From the NCBI RefSeq assembly GCF_006874585.1, contig NZ_CP029761.1, forward strand, positions 1,685,001 through 1,749,000: a stretch of 64,000 nucleotides of DNA. Reading direction: 5' to 3'. The notes under the pieces are model-generated. The model saw only the letters and a list, made by a program, of their open reading frames with translations. It was not told the DNA's origin and ran no database searches. The number at the start of each line of letters is the position of its first letter. Position 1 is the first letter of the stretch. Position numbers and translations under genes: made by a program. The DNA is from Sphingomonas sp. IC081 (GTDB lineage Bacteria > Pseudomonadota > Alphaproteobacteria > Sphingomonadales > Sphingomonadaceae). Shown in pieces: positions 26,895-35,802 of this stretch.

Positions 26895-27718
26895 TCTCCG
26901 TATCGCTCGCCTATGACAGCGATGGGCGTCTGATTCCGGGCTACATACCGCGCAGGCCCGACGAAACGCTCCACGACTATCTGCTGCGCTCGCGAAACGA
27001 GCTGGCCCTTCATATCCGGATGCTCGAAGCGACCAGCGACGCGCAGACCGAATTGTTCGGGTCGCAGCGCAGACACTGGCGCCGCGCCATGGTCATGCTC
27101 GCGTTCGGCGAAGCCGGCATCGCGGCGGCGGCTTATCTTCTGTGCCACCTCAGCGGGCTTTCCGGCTCGATGCCCGCGCTCTGTCTTGCCGCGGTGATCG
27201 GAGCATGCGCGCTCGTCGGCGCCGCGGCGTCGATTGGCTTAGCGTCCATGCTCGGTCGCGTCCCATCCTGGAGGCTGGCGACGGATGACTTGCTCCGGTG
27301 GCTGCTGAGGCGCCCACGACAGGTCGTGGAACCATCGGCCACCATCCTCCCGCTGGTCAGAACCAGTGACCGCGGGCTGGAGGCCTGCGCGGCGGAGCCA
27401 TCGCGGCAAGCCGAAGGGCCGGCGTGCGAGGTCGATCCCGATCCTGAAATCGAGGCGGTCATAGAGGACTGTGCGGTCGCCCGCCTGGACAATTGGACTG
27501 CGCTTTGGGGAATCGGCCTCTTGGTCTTCCAGGCCATGACCGTCACGCTTGGCCTTGCTGCCGCACGGACCGCGTCCGGCGTGCCGCTCGACATTGTAAT
27601 GGACGATGCGCCGCCGGTTCTGGCCGTCTGTCTTGCTGTCGGCTTTTTCGTGCTGGTCTTCGCCAATCTTGCCAGCGACGGCCTTGTGCAACTGGCGATC
27701 TGGTGGAGGCGTCGATGA
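26891..27718 (+). CDS. Four-helix membrane protein in the transfer operon, unknown
   Basis: This 275-residue protein starts with a soluble segment of about 60 residues (YIPRRPDETLHDYLLRSRNE). Two membrane helices follow (about 62-85 and 88-115), then an acidic cytoplasmic loop of about 90 residues and two more helices. The family is not recognised. ATGA overlaps on both sides make it part of the same transcript as traC and traW. Confidence 0.7.
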   Translation: MISVSLAYDSDGRLIPGYIPRRPDETLHDYLLRSRNELALHIRMLEATSDAQTELFGSQRRHWRRAMVMLAFGEAGIAAAAYLLCHLSGLSGSMPALCLAAVIGACALVGAAASIGLASMLGRVPSWRLATDDLLRWLLRRPRQVVEPSATILPLVRTSDRGLEACAAEPSRQAEGPACEVDPDPEIEAVIEDCAVARLDNWTALWGIGLLVFQAMTVTLGLAAARTASGVPLDIVMDDAPPVLAVCLAVGFFVLVFANLASDGLVQLAIWWRRR

Positions 27719-28227
27719 ACGGCATCTCCTCCCACTCGACTTTCAGGTCGCCCTTCCGATTGCTGGTAGGCGGAACGCTCAGGCTTGCTGTCAGGCTGAT
27801 GGACGGCGAAGCGATCCGACGATTTCGTGCCCGCGAAATCGAGCAGCCGGAAGATGTCTTTGGTCGACCGGGCGTGGCGCAGCGCCTGCCGGGCGAAACC
27901 CAGGACGAATATATGGTGCGAGTGCGTCGCGCGAATGAGGCGGCGATCATGGCGCTCGGCCGCGCCACCATCGCGCTGGACCGTCAGGTGACGCAGACCG
28001 GCATGGTCGTGGCTCGCCGCTTCCGGCAAGTCGTCGGTCTCCAGGCGGCAGCGGCTTCCTGCATCGCGGGTCTGTTCGTGCTGTTTCCCGACATGTCCTC
28101 GCTCATGCGGTTCATCATTCTGATCCTGACGCCGATCGCGCTGGCCCGCGGAGGGCTGTGGTTCGTGAACCATGCGTCGACGATCGGAGAGGCCCTCGAG
28201 AGATATGCCGAAAGGTGGAACCGATGA
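27715..28227 (+). CDS. Two-helix membrane protein in the transfer operon, unknown
   Basis: This 170-residue protein begins MNGISSHSTFRSPFRLLVGG. A soluble region follows with GETQDEYMVRVRRANEA, then two C-terminal membrane helices. Its first 20 residues resemble those of the next gene, suggesting duplication of the start. The family is not recognised. Confidence 0.7.
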   Translation: MNGISSHSTFRSPFRLLVGGTLRLAVRLMDGEAIRRFRAREIEQPEDVFGRPGVAQRLPGETQDEYMVRVRRANEAAIMALGRATIALDRQVTQTGMVVARRFRQVVGLQAAAASCIAGLFVLFPDMSSLMRFIILILTPIALARGGLWFVNHASTIGEALERYAERWNR

Positions 28228-28460
28228 ACGGCATCTTCACCGCCTCACCCTGTCCGTCGTCGATCCGCCTGCTGGTCGGCACGCATCTGCTGCTAATCGT
28301 GCAATCGGGGCTGGTGCTGTGGTCGGCGCCGGACCTCGGCGGCAACCAGGCGCTCATCTGGCTGACCCTCGTGCTCGGCCTCTCGGCATTCATATGCGCG
28401 GTCTGCGGCGAAAGCCGCACGCCGCCCGTGCCCTGGAGGGAACGTCGTCGTGGCCGATGA
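28224..28460 (+). CDS. Small two-helix membrane protein in the transfer operon, unknown
   Basis: This 78-residue protein begins MNGIFTASPCPSSIRLLVGT, sharing MNGI and RLLVG with the preceding gene. It has two hydrophobic segments (LLLIVQSGLVLWSA and ALIWLTLVLGLSAFICAV) and a basic tail. It overlaps traW by 11 bases. No function is assigned. Confidence 0.65.
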   Translation: MNGIFTASPCPSSIRLLVGTHLLLIVQSGLVLWSAPDLGGNQALIWLTLVLGLSAFICAVCGESRTPPVPWRERRRGR

Positions 28461-29109
28461 TCGCCTCCCTAAGGGCTGGCCAATCGTGGCCTTCCAGTCC
28501 GCGACGATCGTCGCGCTTGTCGCCGGTTCGCTGCTGCTGGCCTCCGCCGCCCGCGCCGACACGTCGACTGTCGGCCGCACTTGGCAGATCGCCGAGCCCG
28601 ACGCGATGGCCGAGATCGAAGCGCGCGCCGCGCAGCAGCCGCCCGACATCAGGGCGAAGTTCGGCCCGCGTTCGGCATGGAGCGCGCTCAAGGGCGCGAC
28701 TCTCGCCACGACGCGCGAGGATCGTGTGCGCCATGTCGTGCCGTTCTACTCGCTCGATACCGAAATCCGGCTTCCGGACGGTAAGCTGCTCTATCCCAAG
28801 GGCTTCACCTTCAACCCGCTGACCTATGTCTCGCTGCCGCAGCGCCTCGTCATCGTTCACCCCCGCGATCTCGCTTGGGCACTGAAGACGGCGGCGCTTA
28901 CCGACTGGATCGTCCTGACGGGCGGCGGCAATCCCAAAGACGACGCCCTGTCGCTCGGCGAACGCCATGGCCGCGCGCTGTTCATGCTCGAGGAGCGGGT
29001 GAAGGACCGCCTCGGCCTCACCGTCGCGCCGGTGATCGTGCGCCAGGTCGGACAAAAGCTCGAACTCACCGAAGTCAACCTGTCAGCCAAGGGAGGGCGC
29101 GGCCAATGA
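28450..29109 (+). CDS. traW: Type-F pilus assembly protein TraW
   Basis: This 219-residue periplasmic protein is needed for F-pilus assembly. A signal-peptide-like segment ends near ASAARADT, followed by the TraW start RTWQIAEPDAMAEIEARAA. The middle has YPKGFTFNPLTYVSLPQRL. The GTG start has GGAGGG upstream. It overlaps traU by 4 bases. Confidence 0.9.
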   Translation: MADDRLPKGWPIVAFQSATIVALVAGSLLLASAARADTSTVGRTWQIAEPDAMAEIEARAAQQPPDIRAKFGPRSAWSALKGATLATTREDRVRHVVPFYSLDTEIRLPDGKLLYPKGFTFNPLTYVSLPQRLVIVHPRDLAWALKTAALTDWIVLTGGGNPKDDALSLGERHGRALFMLEERVKDRLGLTVAPVIVRQVGQKLELTEVNLSAKGGRGQ

Positions 29110-30122
29110 CCCGCCTTGCATCTGCCTTACGCGTCGGGGCCGCCGCGATCCTGCTGTCGCTGCTCGCGCCCGCCACGCCCGCGCATGCTTCCAAATGCCC
29201 TTCGGACACGGTGTTCAATCCGATCACCAAGGTCAGGTGGAATTGCATCTTCCCGATCACCATCGGCGGCGTCCGCGTCGGCAGCTACGACAAGCTCGAC
29301 AAGGCGCTCGACGCGCAATCGGCTTCGAAGCCGTTATGCGCTTGCAGGAAAGGTGCGACTTTCTGGTTCGGGGTCAAGGTCAGCTTCTGGACGCCCAACC
29401 GGATGGTCGACGTCGTCACCGAGCCCGGCTGCATGATGGCGCTGGGCGTCGATCTCATGCCGACCGGCGGCAAGCTTCAGGGTAGCCAGTCGTCGATCTC
29501 CGACGGGACCAACACCACCAAGCTGTTTGCGCAAGCGCATTACTACATCGCGCCGGTCTGGAAGATGCTCGACATGTTCACCGACCTGCCGTGCATCGAG
29601 GATGACGGCTTCGACGTCGCGATGATCACCGAGGTTCTGCCGACCTGGCAGTCGGGCACCTTGGGAGCGATTATCCAGCCAGAGGGCATCCTGTTCGGCA
29701 ATCCCGCCGCTGGTCTCGCCTGCATGGCCGACAGCGCCGCCGCCGCCGCGGGCAAGACCATCGATCCCCTGTTCTGGTGCATGGGGTCGTGGGGCGCGAC
29801 CTATCCGGTCGCCGGCGATATCCATATGGGCGACCGGGTCGAAGCCTGGGCCGGGCTGGCGGCGCGCACGACATTCATGATGGGGCGCCTGGGCGCACTC
29901 ACTATCCATTCCGAGGACGGCTGCTCGTTCAAGGCTCAGCCGATCTGGACCAAGAGCCGCTACAAGCTCCAGATCATGGAGCCTGTAAAGGGCGGCAAGT
30001 GCGTCAATATCGGACGGCCCGGCGCGCTCTGGACCAGCGGCAAGCACGCACCGGGCAAGGACAACGCCCAGTTCATGCTCTTCGAAAAGGCGATCTGCTG
30101 CGCGGGGATTTCCACGCCGTGA
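29106..30122 (+). CDS. traU: Conjugal transfer pilus assembly protein TraU
   Basis: This 338-residue periplasmic, Cys-rich protein is required for DNA transfer and pilus assembly. It has a signal peptide cleaved near PAHASKC, then the family start VFNPITKVRWNCIFPITIGG. Many conserved Cys residues follow, ending with CCAGIS. The large number of Cys fits the need for DsbC in the same operon. It is followed by an unusual 340-bp gap. Confidence 0.93.
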   Translation: MTRLASALRVGAAAILLSLLAPATPAHASKCPSDTVFNPITKVRWNCIFPITIGGVRVGSYDKLDKALDAQSASKPLCACRKGATFWFGVKVSFWTPNRMVDVVTEPGCMMALGVDLMPTGGKLQGSQSSISDGTNTTKLFAQAHYYIAPVWKMLDMFTDLPCIEDDGFDVAMITEVLPTWQSGTLGAIIQPEGILFGNPAAGLACMADSAAAAAGKTIDPLFWCMGSWGATYPVAGDIHMGDRVEAWAGLAARTTFMMGRLGALTIHSEDGCSFKAQPIWTKSRYKLQIMEPVKGGKCVNIGRPGALWTSGKHAPGKDNAQFMLFEKAICCAGISTP

Positions 30123-30462
30123 GCCGGTCGCTCCCCCCAACCCGCGCATCCGGCACGGGCGGTTGTCCCGCTCGTCACGGAAGGCTCCCCACCGTGAGCG
30201 GGCGCGCGGACGGAGCGGCGGCGGTGCCCCCTGCCGCCGTCGCTCCACCTATGGTCAGCGCGGCCGAATGCCCCCCATCGGGGGCGGCAGGCCCCCCTCA
30301 TGCCGCGCCTCCGATGGCGGCCGCGCTGACCACCTTCGCCGTACTTACAACCTTCGAGGGCCAGGCCGTCTTCAAGATACTCTCGCCCGGATCCAGCGCA
30401 TTCCGCGCGGGAGACGTGTTCCGGTTCCGGCGCGGTTCGCGCGGCACGCGCGCGAGGCAGCC
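30123..30462 (+). other. Gene-free gap between traU and traN
   Basis: This 340-bp interval lies inside an otherwise overlapping operon. It is very GC-rich and holds three stacked inverted repeats (listed separately) but no convincing coding sequence. An open frame runs through it into traN, but its composition is not protein-like and the traN signal peptide starts at 30463. Confidence 0.6.
30167..30331 (+). promoter_or_regulatory. Three consecutive hairpins between traU and traN
   Basis: Hairpin 1 (30167-30202) pairs CCCGCTC-GT-CACGG with CCGTGAGCGGG, with a 2-base bulge. Hairpin 2 (30212-30246) pairs GGAGCGGCGGCGG with GCCGCCGTCGCTCC, with one mismatch. Hairpin 3 (30253-30331) has perfect 14-bp arms GGTCAGCGCGGCCG/CGGCCGCGCTGACC around a 51-base loop that can fold further. 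There is no U-tract. It may be an RNA processing or stability element, or a relic of a palindromic mobile repeat. Confidence 0.65.
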
Positions 30463-32397
30463 ATGAAAGGGCGCTGTCTCCTCCTGCTGGCGGCGACCGC
30501 CACTCTGCCGATGTCGGCTTCGGCGCAGACGGTCGAGGAGCGCGCCCGCGCCGCCGCCGAGGCCTCGCGCGCGAAGACGTCGGACAGCGATGCGATCCAG
30601 GAGAACTATCTGACGCCGGGCCTTGCCGGGCAGCCGATCACGACCGTCGACAACAGCCAGACCTTCAATCCCAACATCGCGTGCCAGAAGACGGCGACGC
30701 TGCTCGAACTGCTCGCGCAGCCCGCTGGGACCGGCGATATCGGAACGCTTCGCATTTCGCGCGACAAGGATCTCGACGGCAGCGTCGACCAGACATTGAC
30801 CTTGCCCGTGCCGGTGTCCGGCATCTGCGCCAACGGCATCGTCTCCTGCCAGCCCGGCACCTGGAACCAGTGCAAGAGTTTCAAATGGGATATCGCCTCG
30901 AGCGGCGACCTCAAGCTCACCGAGGTCGGGTTGACCGAGCTCGCCGGCTGCTACTGCATCAACAACAGCTGCGGGTCGAACCTCGTCTGGGGAAACATGG
31001 CCTCGGTGCTGAAGGACCTGGGCGGCGGCGTGATCGGCGCGCTCACCACCGCCGATCCGCGCGTCGGCGTCGCGCAGGCCACGATCGACGGCCCGGCGAT
31101 TCGCTATACCGGCGCGCAAAGCACCGCCTGCACGCCCAATCCATCGCTGCCTCAGACCGCCTATCGCGCCAATCCGACCGCGATCCAGGGCGATGCCTCT
31201 GCGGCGTCGACTTCGAGCAGCGTCTTCCAGGCACTGAAGGCTTCGCCCGCTGGCGTCGGCAAGGCGGATCAGGTCAGGCTCTGCACGATCGAGCGCGAGG
31301 TGACGCTGGCGCCCGCGACCTATGACGACATCATCAGCGTTTCCGGACAGGTCCAGTCGGTCACGAGCTGCGGGACCGACTGCCGGCGCTACCGGATCGG
31401 CGGCAACGGCAATTGCTCGGCCGCACCGCCCATATTCACCGCGACGTTCCAGGTTCTGAGGCCAGACCGCCTCGTCTCTGCCCGCATCGTGCGGCAAGAC
31501 GCCAACGACTGGCTGCAATCACGCGTCAACGGCGAGGTTGTCGGCTATGCCGGCAAGCGGCCGTGGCTGGGCGACGCCCTGCCTTCGGGCGACTGCAACG
31601 TCGATGCCGAGACGGTCAACCTGACGCCGATCGATCTCACCGAGCGATTCCGCGCCGGAACGGCCGCGCTCGGCGTGCGCGTGCGCGGCGGCGGTGACGG
31701 CCGTTGGGGCTGGGTCGATCTCGAGGTCCGGGTCGATGCGAGCTGCGGTGTCTCCGAACGCCTCGTCGATCTCTGCTCGGGCTATGCCGCCGATTCCGCC
31801 TGCCGCCTCGATGGTGAGACCGTCGACGGTGTGCAGACCGTCAGGAACGGCGTCGGCACCGGCCTCACGCCGCTGCCGCAAACGCGCCTGTTCGGCAATG
31901 GGAGCTGCACGATCCGGGTGACCCGGGATTTCTTCAAGCGCGAGCGCCGCTACAAATGCGCCGTCGATCTCGGCTCGCCGACGCCGCCCGATCTCAGCCG
32001 CGGCGCCTATATCATCGACCATTCGACCGAGGCGCTGCTCGCCGACCGGGTAAAGACGGCGGACGGCGGCTATGCAACGTCGTCGCGTCCCTTCGCGCTG
32101 CCCGATCGCGGCTCGGTCCCGGCCTGCGAGCCGGTCTGCAAGACACGCGCGCCCAAGGCCAACGACGGCGTGGCATTGGATGGCGTCGTCGGTGCGAAGC
32201 AGAACGCGCCGACCGGGTGGGACACCTTCTATCACGCCTGCAGGCCCGGCAGCGGCGGCGATGTCTGCCCCGCCGGTCCGGGTGAAGAGATCGTCTCGGC
32301 CTGCGGCTGTCTCGACGATTTTCCCGAAGCGGTCGTCATGATGCAGACCGTCCGTCTCGGCGGCGCCGATCTCGTCTGCACCGGAGAAGTGCGATGA
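30463..32397 (+). CDS. traN: TraN-like mating-pair stabilisation protein, N-terminal gene
   Basis: This 644-residue secreted protein has a signal peptide cleaved near SASAQT and is Cys-rich throughout. Its position after traU, and its pairing with a second gene carrying the TraN C-terminal signature, identify it as the large amino-terminal portion of TraN. In F, TraN is an outer-membrane protein that contacts the recipient. The N-terminal part varies between systems and determines recipient specificity. It overlaps the next gene by ATGA, which has its own signal peptide, so TraN is made here as two separate exported proteins. Confidence 0.8.
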   Translation: MKGRCLLLLAATATLPMSASAQTVEERARAAAEASRAKTSDSDAIQENYLTPGLAGQPITTVDNSQTFNPNIACQKTATLLELLAQPAGTGDIGTLRISRDKDLDGSVDQTLTLPVPVSGICANGIVSCQPGTWNQCKSFKWDIASSGDLKLTEVGLTELAGCYCINNSCGSNLVWGNMASVLKDLGGGVIGALTTADPRVGVAQATIDGPAIRYTGAQSTACTPNPSLPQTAYRANPTAIQGDASAASTSSSVFQALKASPAGVGKADQVRLCTIEREVTLAPATYDDIISVSGQVQSVTSCGTDCRRYRIGGNGNCSAAPPIFTATFQVLRPDRLVSARIVRQDANDWLQSRVNGEVVGYAGKRPWLGDALPSGDCNVDAETVNLTPIDLTERFRAGTAALGVRVRGGGDGRWGWVDLEVRVDASCGVSERLVDLCSGYAADSACRLDGETVDGVQTVRNGVGTGLTPLPQTRLFGNGSCTIRVTRDFFKRERRYKCAVDLGSPTPPDLSRGAYIIDHSTEALLADRVKTADGGYATSSRPFALPDRGSVPACEPVCKTRAPKANDGVALDGVVGAKQNAPTGWDTFYHACRPGSGGDVCPAGPGEEIVSACGCLDDFPEAVVMMQTVRLGGADLVCTGEVR

Positions 32398-33509
32398 TCC
32401 GGCAACCGATCCCTTGGCCGACACGAGTTGCCCTGATCGCGCTCGCCATCTGCGGGTTTCTGCTCGCCGGGCAGTTCGCCCCCGCACAGGCGCAGCAACC
32501 TGTCTGCGCGGTCGACCTCGACGGCAACGGCGATGCCGGCGATCCCGGCGAGGTCGTGAGCTGCTCGGCCATGGCCGACGACGCCTGGCTTTGCCCGATC
32601 CAGCAGACGATGTGCGTCGCCGATGCACAAGACGCCTATAGCTGCCCGCTCGGATCGCAGCACCAATGCCTGACCCCCGTGGGCGGCGGCACGCCGATGT
32701 GCTCGCCCAATGCCTGCACCGGCAGCGACGGGACGGGAATCGAGGACGATCCCGTTGTCGATGATCCGGGCGCGCCCGCTGACGGCGCGGTCGACGTGGA
32801 AGGCCATTGCCTCGGCAACATCGAGATATTTGCAGGCCGGGCGACACGCTGCCGACCCGCTGGTCTTCGAACCACCTTTTCGAACTGCTGCAAAGACAGG
32901 GGCAAGATCGTCAAGGACGGCATGGGCGGATCGATCTCGTCGATCGGCACCAAGATCGCGGTCGCCAAGGGCGTGTTCACCGGCATGAAGGCCGCCTACG
33001 GTGCGTTCAAGGCTGGCGCGACCGCGGGCCAGGCCGCCACGTCCGGCGCCAATGCGATCATTGCGGGCATCGATCCGACGTCGATCGCGATCAGCCTCGC
33101 CATCAACTTCATGATGGATTTCCTGCTCTCGGGTTGCGACCAGCAGGACATGGAAGTGGGCATGCTCCGGGGTTCGGGCATGTGCCACGAGGTCGGCACC
33201 TATTGCTCCTCGAAGATCCTCGGCATCTGCGTGCAGAAGTCGAAGGGCCATTGCTGCTTCAATACCAAGCTCGGCCGCATCATCCAGGAGCAGGGTCGGC
33301 CCCAACTCAAGAGCTTCAACAGCGTCGGATGGGGCACGCCCAAGAATCCCTACTGCCGCGGCTTCACGCCGGAGGAATTCCAGGCGCTGGATTTCTCCAA
33401 AATGGACCTTTCCGAATATTATTCCGAGATCGAGGCCCGCGCCCAGGCCGACATCCAGATCGACATGAAGGACAAGATCGATGCCTATATGCAGGTTATC
33501 GGCCAATAG
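32394..33509 (+). CDS. TraN C-terminal-type conjugal transfer protein, separate gene
   Basis: This 371-residue protein has its own signal peptide (cleavage near PAQAQQP) and an EF-hand-like acidic stretch VDLDGNGDAGDPGE. The conserved TraN end follows: FSNCCKD, CHEVGTYCSSKILGICVQK, GHCCFNTKLGRIIQEQGR and CRGFTPEEFQALDFSKMDL. In F these motifs form the C-terminus of a single 602-residue TraN. The start is an ATG overlapping the upstream stop. The name rests on clear motifs; the two-gene arrangement is unusual. Confidence 0.88.
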   Translation: MIRQPIPWPTRVALIALAICGFLLAGQFAPAQAQQPVCAVDLDGNGDAGDPGEVVSCSAMADDAWLCPIQQTMCVADAQDAYSCPLGSQHQCLTPVGGGTPMCSPNACTGSDGTGIEDDPVVDDPGAPADGAVDVEGHCLGNIEIFAGRATRCRPAGLRTTFSNCCKDRGKIVKDGMGGSISSIGTKIAVAKGVFTGMKAAYGAFKAGATAGQAATSGANAIIAGIDPTSIAISLAINFMMDFLLSGCDQQDMEVGMLRGSGMCHEVGTYCSSKILGICVQKSKGHCCFNTKLGRIIQEQGRPQLKSFNSVGWGTPKNPYCRGFTPEEFQALDFSKMDLSEYYSEIEARAQADIQIDMKDKIDAYMQVIGQ

Positions 33510-34359
33510 CGCGCGCCCTCTGGCCATCGTGATGGCGATGCTGATTTCCGCCTCGGCGCTCGCGCAGGACACGCCGCGCTCGGACAATGCACGCGATCGA
33601 GCTGCCGCTGAAGGCGATGCCGCGCTCGAGCGTCTTGAACGCGCAACGGCCGCGCGGAAAAAAGAGGCGGAAACGCGCGGCCCGACCGCGTTGCCCACTC
33701 CGTCCGAGGAAACCCGCCGCCGTGCCTTCGACGGCCTGCGCAAGCGCGCACCGTCGCCCGCCATGGATGCCCGCGCTCGCGCGGCGCTCGACAAGGGCAA
33801 GGATGTCATGGCCGCCGAGCGCGAAGCGATGGCTCGGCGTTTGGGTCAGGCGCTCGGCCTCGACGCCCCCGATATGGCAGCGGTCGCCGGCGTCGCCGCG
33901 CCGCCAAGCGCCAAAAGCTGGGTGCCGGTCCTGTTCGTATCCTCGTCCATGCCCGTAACGACGCTGCGGACCTATGCCGCACAGCTCGAGAAAGCGCGCG
34001 GCATCCTCGCCTTTCGCGGCATGCCGGGCGGCCTCACCAGGGTCGCCCCGATGGCGAAGCTCTCGGCCGAGATATTGCGCCACGATCCCGGCTGCGAAGG
34101 TCCGGCCTGCGCGATGCGTGATGTGCAGCTGATCGTCGATCCGCTGATCTTCCGCCAGCACGGTGTCACCCGCGTTCCGGCGTTCGCTATGGTGCCCGGC
34201 GATCCCGCGCTGCCTTATTGCGAGCGCGAGGACGAGAGCCCGCGTGCTGCCCATGTCGTCTATGGTGACGCGGCACTCTCCGGACTTCTCGAAGAATATG
34301 CCCGCCTCGGCGGCAAGCAGGAGGTGCGCGATGCTGAAGCTCGCCTTCGCTGCTGCTAA
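33481..34359 (+). CDS. trbC: Type-F pilus assembly protein TrbC
   Basis: This 292-residue periplasmic protein has a signal peptide (AMLISASALAQ), then about 110 charged residues. The TrbC domain begins near PVLFVSSSMPVTTLRTYAAQ and has a thioredoxin-like fold without a CxxC pair. It acts with TraW in pilus assembly. Its start overlaps the end of the preceding gene by 29 bases and its end overlaps the next. In F, trbC lies before traN; here it is after it. Confidence 0.88.
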   Translation: MPICRLSANSARPLAIVMAMLISASALAQDTPRSDNARDRAAAEGDAALERLERATAARKKEAETRGPTALPTPSEETRRRAFDGLRKRAPSPAMDARARAALDKGKDVMAAEREAMARRLGQALGLDAPDMAAVAGVAAPPSAKSWVPVLFVSSSMPVTTLRTYAAQLEKARGILAFRGMPGGLTRVAPMAKLSAEILRHDPGCEGPACAMRDVQLIVDPLIFRQHGVTRVPAFAMVPGDPALPYCEREDESPRAAHVVYGDAALSGLLEEYARLGGKQEVRDAEARLRCC

Positions 34360-34930
34360 ATCGGGCTGGGTGGGACTCAAGGCTCTGCCGCTGAAAGCGG
34401 CGGTGGCGCTTGGCAGTTCCGGGCTCGGCCAGCCAGCGCGCCCCAGGCAGCTCTGGAAAGCGTTCGGGATCGTGCTGCCGGTCGGGCTGCTCACCTGGTG
34501 GGCGATTCCGCAGGCGACGATCGTGATGAGTCCGTCGATCGATGCATGGGCAGTCCGCAAGGCGCCGGGACCGATCGCGCGCGGCGATTTCGTGTCGTTC
34601 ACCCTGTCGCACCCGCTTGCCGGCCCTAAGCCGGTGCAGGTGACCAAGATGGCGCTGTGCCTGCCCGGCGACCGCATCGACTGGATCGAGAAGCCCTCGC
34701 CGATGCATCCGGGCGAATGGGATGGCTGGTATTATTGCAACGAGACCCTGCTCGGGGTGAGCAAGCCTTTCGGCCATAACGGTCAGCGTCTCGACCACTG
34801 GCGGCCGATGATCAGGACCATCCCGGCGGGCATGGTCTATGTCGGCTCGAGCCATGCAAGCGGGTTCGACAGCCGCTATTACGGCCCGGTCGCGATCGAC
34901 CGGCTCCGGCGCATGGAGAAGCTGCTGTGA
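34331..34930 (+). CDS. S26-family signal peptidase (RP4 TraF type)
   Basis: This 199-residue membrane-anchored serine protease has an N-terminal hydrophobic helix (FGIVLPVGLLTWWAIP). The catalytic Ser is in IVMSPSIDAWAV and the catalytic Lys in VQVTKMALCLPGD, followed by VYVGSSHASGFDSRYYGPV. RP4 TraF of this type trims or cyclises the pilin, and it may mature the TraA-like pilin here. It should not be confused with the F-type TraF that follows. Confidence 0.88.
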   Translation: MLKLAFAAAKSGWVGLKALPLKAAVALGSSGLGQPARPRQLWKAFGIVLPVGLLTWWAIPQATIVMSPSIDAWAVRKAPGPIARGDFVSFTLSHPLAGPKPVQVTKMALCLPGDRIDWIEKPSPMHPGEWDGWYYCNETLLGVSKPFGHNGQRLDHWRPMIRTIPAGMVYVGSSHASGFDSRYYGPVAIDRLRRMEKLL

Positions 34931-35802
34931 GCCGGGTCCGCCTTGCCCTCGCCGCGGCGCTGCTGGCCCCGTCGTCCGCGCTGGCCCAGGGATCGGGCGA
35001 TGGCCGCACCGGCTATTGGTGGTATCAGGCGCCGCCGAAGCCGGCAGAGGAAGAGCCCGATCCTGACGCGCTGGTGAAGCCGGCCATCCCGCCGATCGCG
35101 GAGCTCGCCACCTGGACGCCGCCGAAGATCAGGAAGCTGATCGAGCAGCAACGCGATTACGCCGCGACGGTGCTCACGGTCGATGCCGTCGCGGATTTCT
35201 GGCGCTTGCAGGATTTCGCGAGGCGCAAGGCGCGCGCCTTCGCGGGAGTCACCCAGATCGCCATGCTCCAAAATCCCGAACTCAACGCCAAGTCCGCCAA
35301 TCCGATGGTCGGCGAGGCCCGCGACCAGCTTTCCGCGCAAAAGGATCAGGTCCGTCGCCAGTATCTGCGCGGCCGGGCCAACGAGTTCGCACTGGTCATG
35401 TTCTCGCGTTCGACTTGCGGCTATTGCCGCGTCCAGTGGCCGATCGTCCAGCGCTTCCAGGAGGAGATGGGCTGGCAGGTCACGCTGATTGACATCGAGC
35501 GCAGGCCCGAGCTGGCCCAGCGGTTCGGGGTCGAGATCACGCCGACGACGATGGTGATCAGGCGCAACAGCCAGCAGCGCATGGTGATCGCGAGCGGGGT
35601 CGAGGCTTATCCCAATCTCATCCAGACGGCCTATCAGGCGGTGCGGCTGCTTGCGGGTGATATCCGGCCCGAACAGTTCCTGACCGGGGCCGGCGAAGAG
35701 GACGGCTTTTTCGATGCCCTCTCGGCCGGGCCGGTGTCCGCAACCGATCCCCGCGCGCTTGGCGGCGATCTTGTCGGCGCGAGCCTGGAGCCGCAGCGGT
35801 GA
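34927..35802 (+). CDS. traF: F-type pilus assembly protein TraF
   Basis: This 291-residue periplasmic protein has a signal peptide cleaved near SALAQG and an N-terminal YWWYQAPPK motif. The C-terminal thioredoxin-like domain carries SRSTCGYCRVQW near residue 164 and the cis-Pro in GVEITPTTMV. It works in pilus assembly and in disulfide chemistry with DsbC. The CxxC is kept here, whereas F TraF lacks it. It starts with GTG overlapping the previous stop. Confidence 0.92.
   Translation: MSRVRLALAAALLAPSSALAQGSGDGRTGYWWYQAPPKPAEEEPDPDALVKPAIPPIAELATWTPPKIRKLIEQQRDYAATVLTVDAVADFWRLQDFARRKARAFAGVTQIAMLQNPELNAKSANPMVGEARDQLSAQKDQVRRQYLRGRANEFALVMFSRSTCGYCRVQWPIVQRFQEEMGWQVTLIDIERRPELAQRFGVEITPTTMVIRRNSQQRMVIASGVEAYPNLIQTAYQAVRLLAGDIRPEQFLTGAGEEDGFFDALSAGPVSATDPRALGGDLVGASLEPQR

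Noticed and set aside
30163..30462. An N-terminal extension of TraN through the traU-traN gap
   Set aside because: The 100 extra residues are low-complexity Arg/Pro/Gly, cover palindromes and would bury the signal peptide that begins at 30463.
32394..32397. The TraN split as a simple frameshift or premature stop
   Set aside because: The second gene has its own ATG and a complete signal peptide, and both frames end or start cleanly in ATGA, so it is a designed gene boundary.
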